A stretch of 30,424 nucleotides of DNA from a virus: the IMG/VR virus record IMGVR_UViG_3300021956_000057, positions 1 through 30,424 of that record, one strand, 5' to 3'. This document shows positions 28,553 to 30,424 of the stretch, one piece after another; positions within the stretch are counted from its first letter, which is position 1; each line of letters starts with the position of its first letter. The notes beneath the pieces were generated by a model. The model searched no databases and had not been told where the DNA came from. It worked only from the letters and a program-made list of their open reading frames with translations. The position numbers and the translations under genes were made by a program.

Positions 28553-30424
28553 ATGACAGTTTTAATTTCTAACAACGGTGAATTTGGCAATGGTTTAAAG
28601 TTTGAAGCAAGAGCTAGTGCTCATGGATTAAGCCATGGACCTGTCTACGGCTCTGCGGGATATCTTGCATTAAGATTAGATGAAAATGGATTTGATACAG
28701 GAGTTTATCTACAATCAAGTACAGATGGTATTAACTGGTCAAATCAAAGTCATAATATAACCATACCATTTACATCTATTAATAACTTAACCTATGTTAA
28801 TGGTAGATATTTTGTTTTAGGAAATGACACAGCAACCAGTACAAAATATATCAGTTACAGTACTGATATGTCAACTTGGACTAATTTAAGTTTTGTTAGT
28901 CCTATTGCTGGTAGTGTTCTTAACATTGTTTATTCAAACAGTTTATATATTTTATTAACCAGTGGTAATGGCACTGGAAGAATTTATACAAGTACAAATT
29001 TAACTACTTGGACATTAAGACACACAAGAACATACGGCGGCGGTACTGTAACTGGTTTTAGTTTTACTTCTATAGCAACCAGTGGAACTTATACTGTAGC
29101 CTGTGCTTGGAGCTATCAAAATACTACTGGAAAATATATTCCAGGATATTCTTATTCTAGTAACGGAACTACATGGACTGATGGTAATATGAATAATGGC
29201 GGTACTAATGCTATTAGTACAATATTCCAAGATGTTACATCTGTCGGTGGAACAAGTTTTATTGCAGTTGGTACTGGTGGTGTAATGTATACTACTAGTA
29301 ACATGACTACATGGACTCCGCAAACAACAGGCACAACTAATGATTTATATAAAGTTGGTTATGCCAACAGCAAATATGTTGTATATGGTGGTCGAAGTCT
29401 TATCTTAACCAGTTCTAATGGTAGTACATGGACAAGTCAAACATTACCTGTTATACAAAGTGATGACATATTGGCTTATAGTAATGGTGCAAGCCAATAT
29501 TCAAAACCGTTTTATGCAAACAATAAATGGACTGTTGGTGATTATACCAGTACTGATGCTGCCACTTGGACAGTATTAGATTATCAAATTCCAAATAAAC
29601 AACCATTTATTAAGTATCCTTATGAATCTGGTTGGAACACTTGGAAGTCAATGGATTTTTGGGTTTTCATTCCAAGCCATCCTAATAAATTTAGTGAATT
29701 TGGTATTGCTAGTGAGCGTGGTAGTTGGACAGTATATCTAGAAACACAGTCTAGCGGATCAATATCATTAAGATATCGCGGAAATAATTTTAGTGCTTAT
29801 GCCGATGTGGCTATCACAAGTAGTTTTAACTTTGGTCAATGGAATCATTTGAGATTAGTATCTGATGCTGGTGTTTCTAGTTGGTATGTTAATGGTTCAA
29901 GAAAATCTATTACAACAACAGGTACACGATTAGTTGCTAATGATACACTTAACATAGGTTATAGTGCATGGGTAGCTGACAATAGATATGCTCGTCCTGT
30001 AGATTATTTCATTGACGAATTTTATCTAACTGATGAAGCATTAAATCCTACATCAGCAACTACAATTACAGTTCCAACACAACCTTGGGTCAACAATGAA
30101 TACACCAGTATCTTATTGCATTTCAATACAAACTTTGAAGATGATCCAAGCACTCCAGCAAGAAATGCTACTGCATTTATTGATGCTGCCTTTACTGAAG
30201 TAACCAATGCTAGTAAGATTGTTAAAACATCTGTTGCATTGTCAACAACAGCAAGTCAATCAGCAAGTGCTACCAAAGCTGTCAATACCAGTGCAAGCCT
30301 TAGTGCAACAGCATCACTCACAGCAACTTTACGCAGAACAAAACAATTTAGTGCAAGTCTAGTTGTTGCGGCAAGTGAATTAACAGCCAATGCAAGAACA
30401 AGAGGCTTTGGTGCAATATTAACA
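28553..30424 (+). CDS. Giant tail adhesin: Asp-box propeller, LamG, repeat shaft (continues at base 2)
   Basis: The ATG at 28553 follows AAGGA (28542-28546). The frame is open to the window end, and by the 126-bp overlap continues at 2-820 for a total of about 854 aa. Residues about 50-340 hold seven Asp-box-like motifs (SSTDGINWS, STDMSTWT, STNLTTWT, SSNGTTWT, TSNMTTWT, SSNGSTWT, STDAATWT), typical of a sialidase-like or BNR beta-propeller. Residues about 350-500 are a LamG/concanavalin-like domain (FVIP-type strands, NFGQWNHLRLVSDAGVSSWY, YFIDEFYLTDEAL). From about 535 the Ser/Thr/Ala repeats begin. The domain layout suggests carbohydrate binding at the host surface; no catalytic set for sialidase is evident by eye. 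Confidence 0.85.
   Translation, partial: MTVLISNNGEFGNGLKFEARASAHGLSHGPVYGSAGYLALRLDENGFDTGVYLQSSTDGINWSNQSHNITIPFTSINNLTYVNGRYFVLGNDTATSTKYISYSTDMSTWTNLSFVSPIAGSVLNIVYSNSLYILLTSGNGTGRIYTSTNLTTWTLRHTRTYGGGTVTGFSFTSIATSGTYTVACAWSYQNTTGKYIPGYSYSSNGTTWTDGNMNNGGTNAISTIFQDVTSVGGTSFIAVGTGGVMYTTSNMTTWTPQTTGTTNDLYKVGYANSKYVVYGGRSLILTSSNGSTWTSQTLPVIQSDDILAYSNGASQYSKPFYANNKWTVGDYTSTDAATWTVLDYQIPNKQPFIKYPYESGWNTWKSMDFWVFIPSHPNKFSEFGIASERGSWTVYLETQSSGSISLRYRGNNFSAYADVAITSSFNFGQWNHLRLVSDAGVSSWYVNGSRKSITTTGTRLVANDTLNIGYSAWVADNRYARPVDYFIDEFYLTDEALNPTSATTITVPTQPWVNNEYTSILLHFNTNFEDDPSTPARNATAFIDAAFTEVTNASKIVKTSVALSTTASQSASATKAVNTSASLSATASLTATLRRTKQFSASLVVAASELTANARTRGFGAILT
30299..30424 (+). repeat. Right copy of 126-bp terminal overlap
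   Basis: Identical to 2-127 and in phase with the adhesin frame. The preceding base is C here and T at position 1. Both AGC CTT and an AGT CTT-like codon would encode Ser-Leu, so the difference may be a silent variant. Confidence 0.95.

Overview
The window is a virion-gene cluster of a tailed, siphovirus-like bacteriophage. Bases 2-127 recur exactly as 30299-30424, and the last gene runs off the right end in the same frame in which the first gene enters at the left. The simplest reading is a circularly closed or terminally redundant genome of about 30,297 bp, cut inside one repeat-rich tail gene. The base before the overlap differs (T at 1, C at 30298), so two diverged repeat copies cannot be excluded. 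The DNA is AT-rich. Shine-Dalgarno sites, a near-consensus sigma70 promoter and a lipobox gene point to a Gram-negative bacterial host. The fibre modules and small zinc proteins recall aquatic phages (inference).

Layout: 2-820 is the C-terminus of the wrapped tail protein, followed by a fibre/tail adaptor. 1199-5822 is an accessory block: small zinc-binding and unknown proteins, a structured RNA candidate, a leftward glycosyltransferase with TPR-like repeats (the only convincing minus-strand gene), an endonuclease VII homologue, a lipoprotein and coiled-coil proteins. 5935-13154 is packaging and head: TerS, a holin-like protein, TerL, portal, a Dps-like ferritin, two tiny proteins, scaffold, capsid, connectors and tail tube. 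13236-20887 is tail assembly: G/GT-type chaperones with a -1 frameshift site, a gp10-like protein, tape measure, hub proteins and a J-like tip protein. 20897-30424 holds adhesins and fibres: Ig-like plus FG-GAP propeller, collagen-like fibre, a second fibre, a repeat fibre, and the giant Asp-box/LamG/repeat protein that wraps to position 1.

Regulation: a TAAATA-core motif, close to the TATAAATA late promoter of T4-type phages (three exact copies at 4445, 5923 and 10126), lies at most transcription-unit starts. Three times it directly follows an intrinsic terminator. No sigma factor for it is encoded here. I also see no polymerase, primase, helicase, SSB, integrase, repressor or endolysin.

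Main hypothesis: if the contig is truly closed, this is a self-packaging but replication-deficient element that borrows replication and late transcription from a T4-like helper phage, i.e. a satellite that builds its own virion. The competing explanation is the late cluster of a larger phage falsely circularised through the tail repeats. Other notable items are the structured RNA at 1710-1817, the phage Dps, and an Ig domain split in frame by a stop-SD-start junction at 20885-20899.
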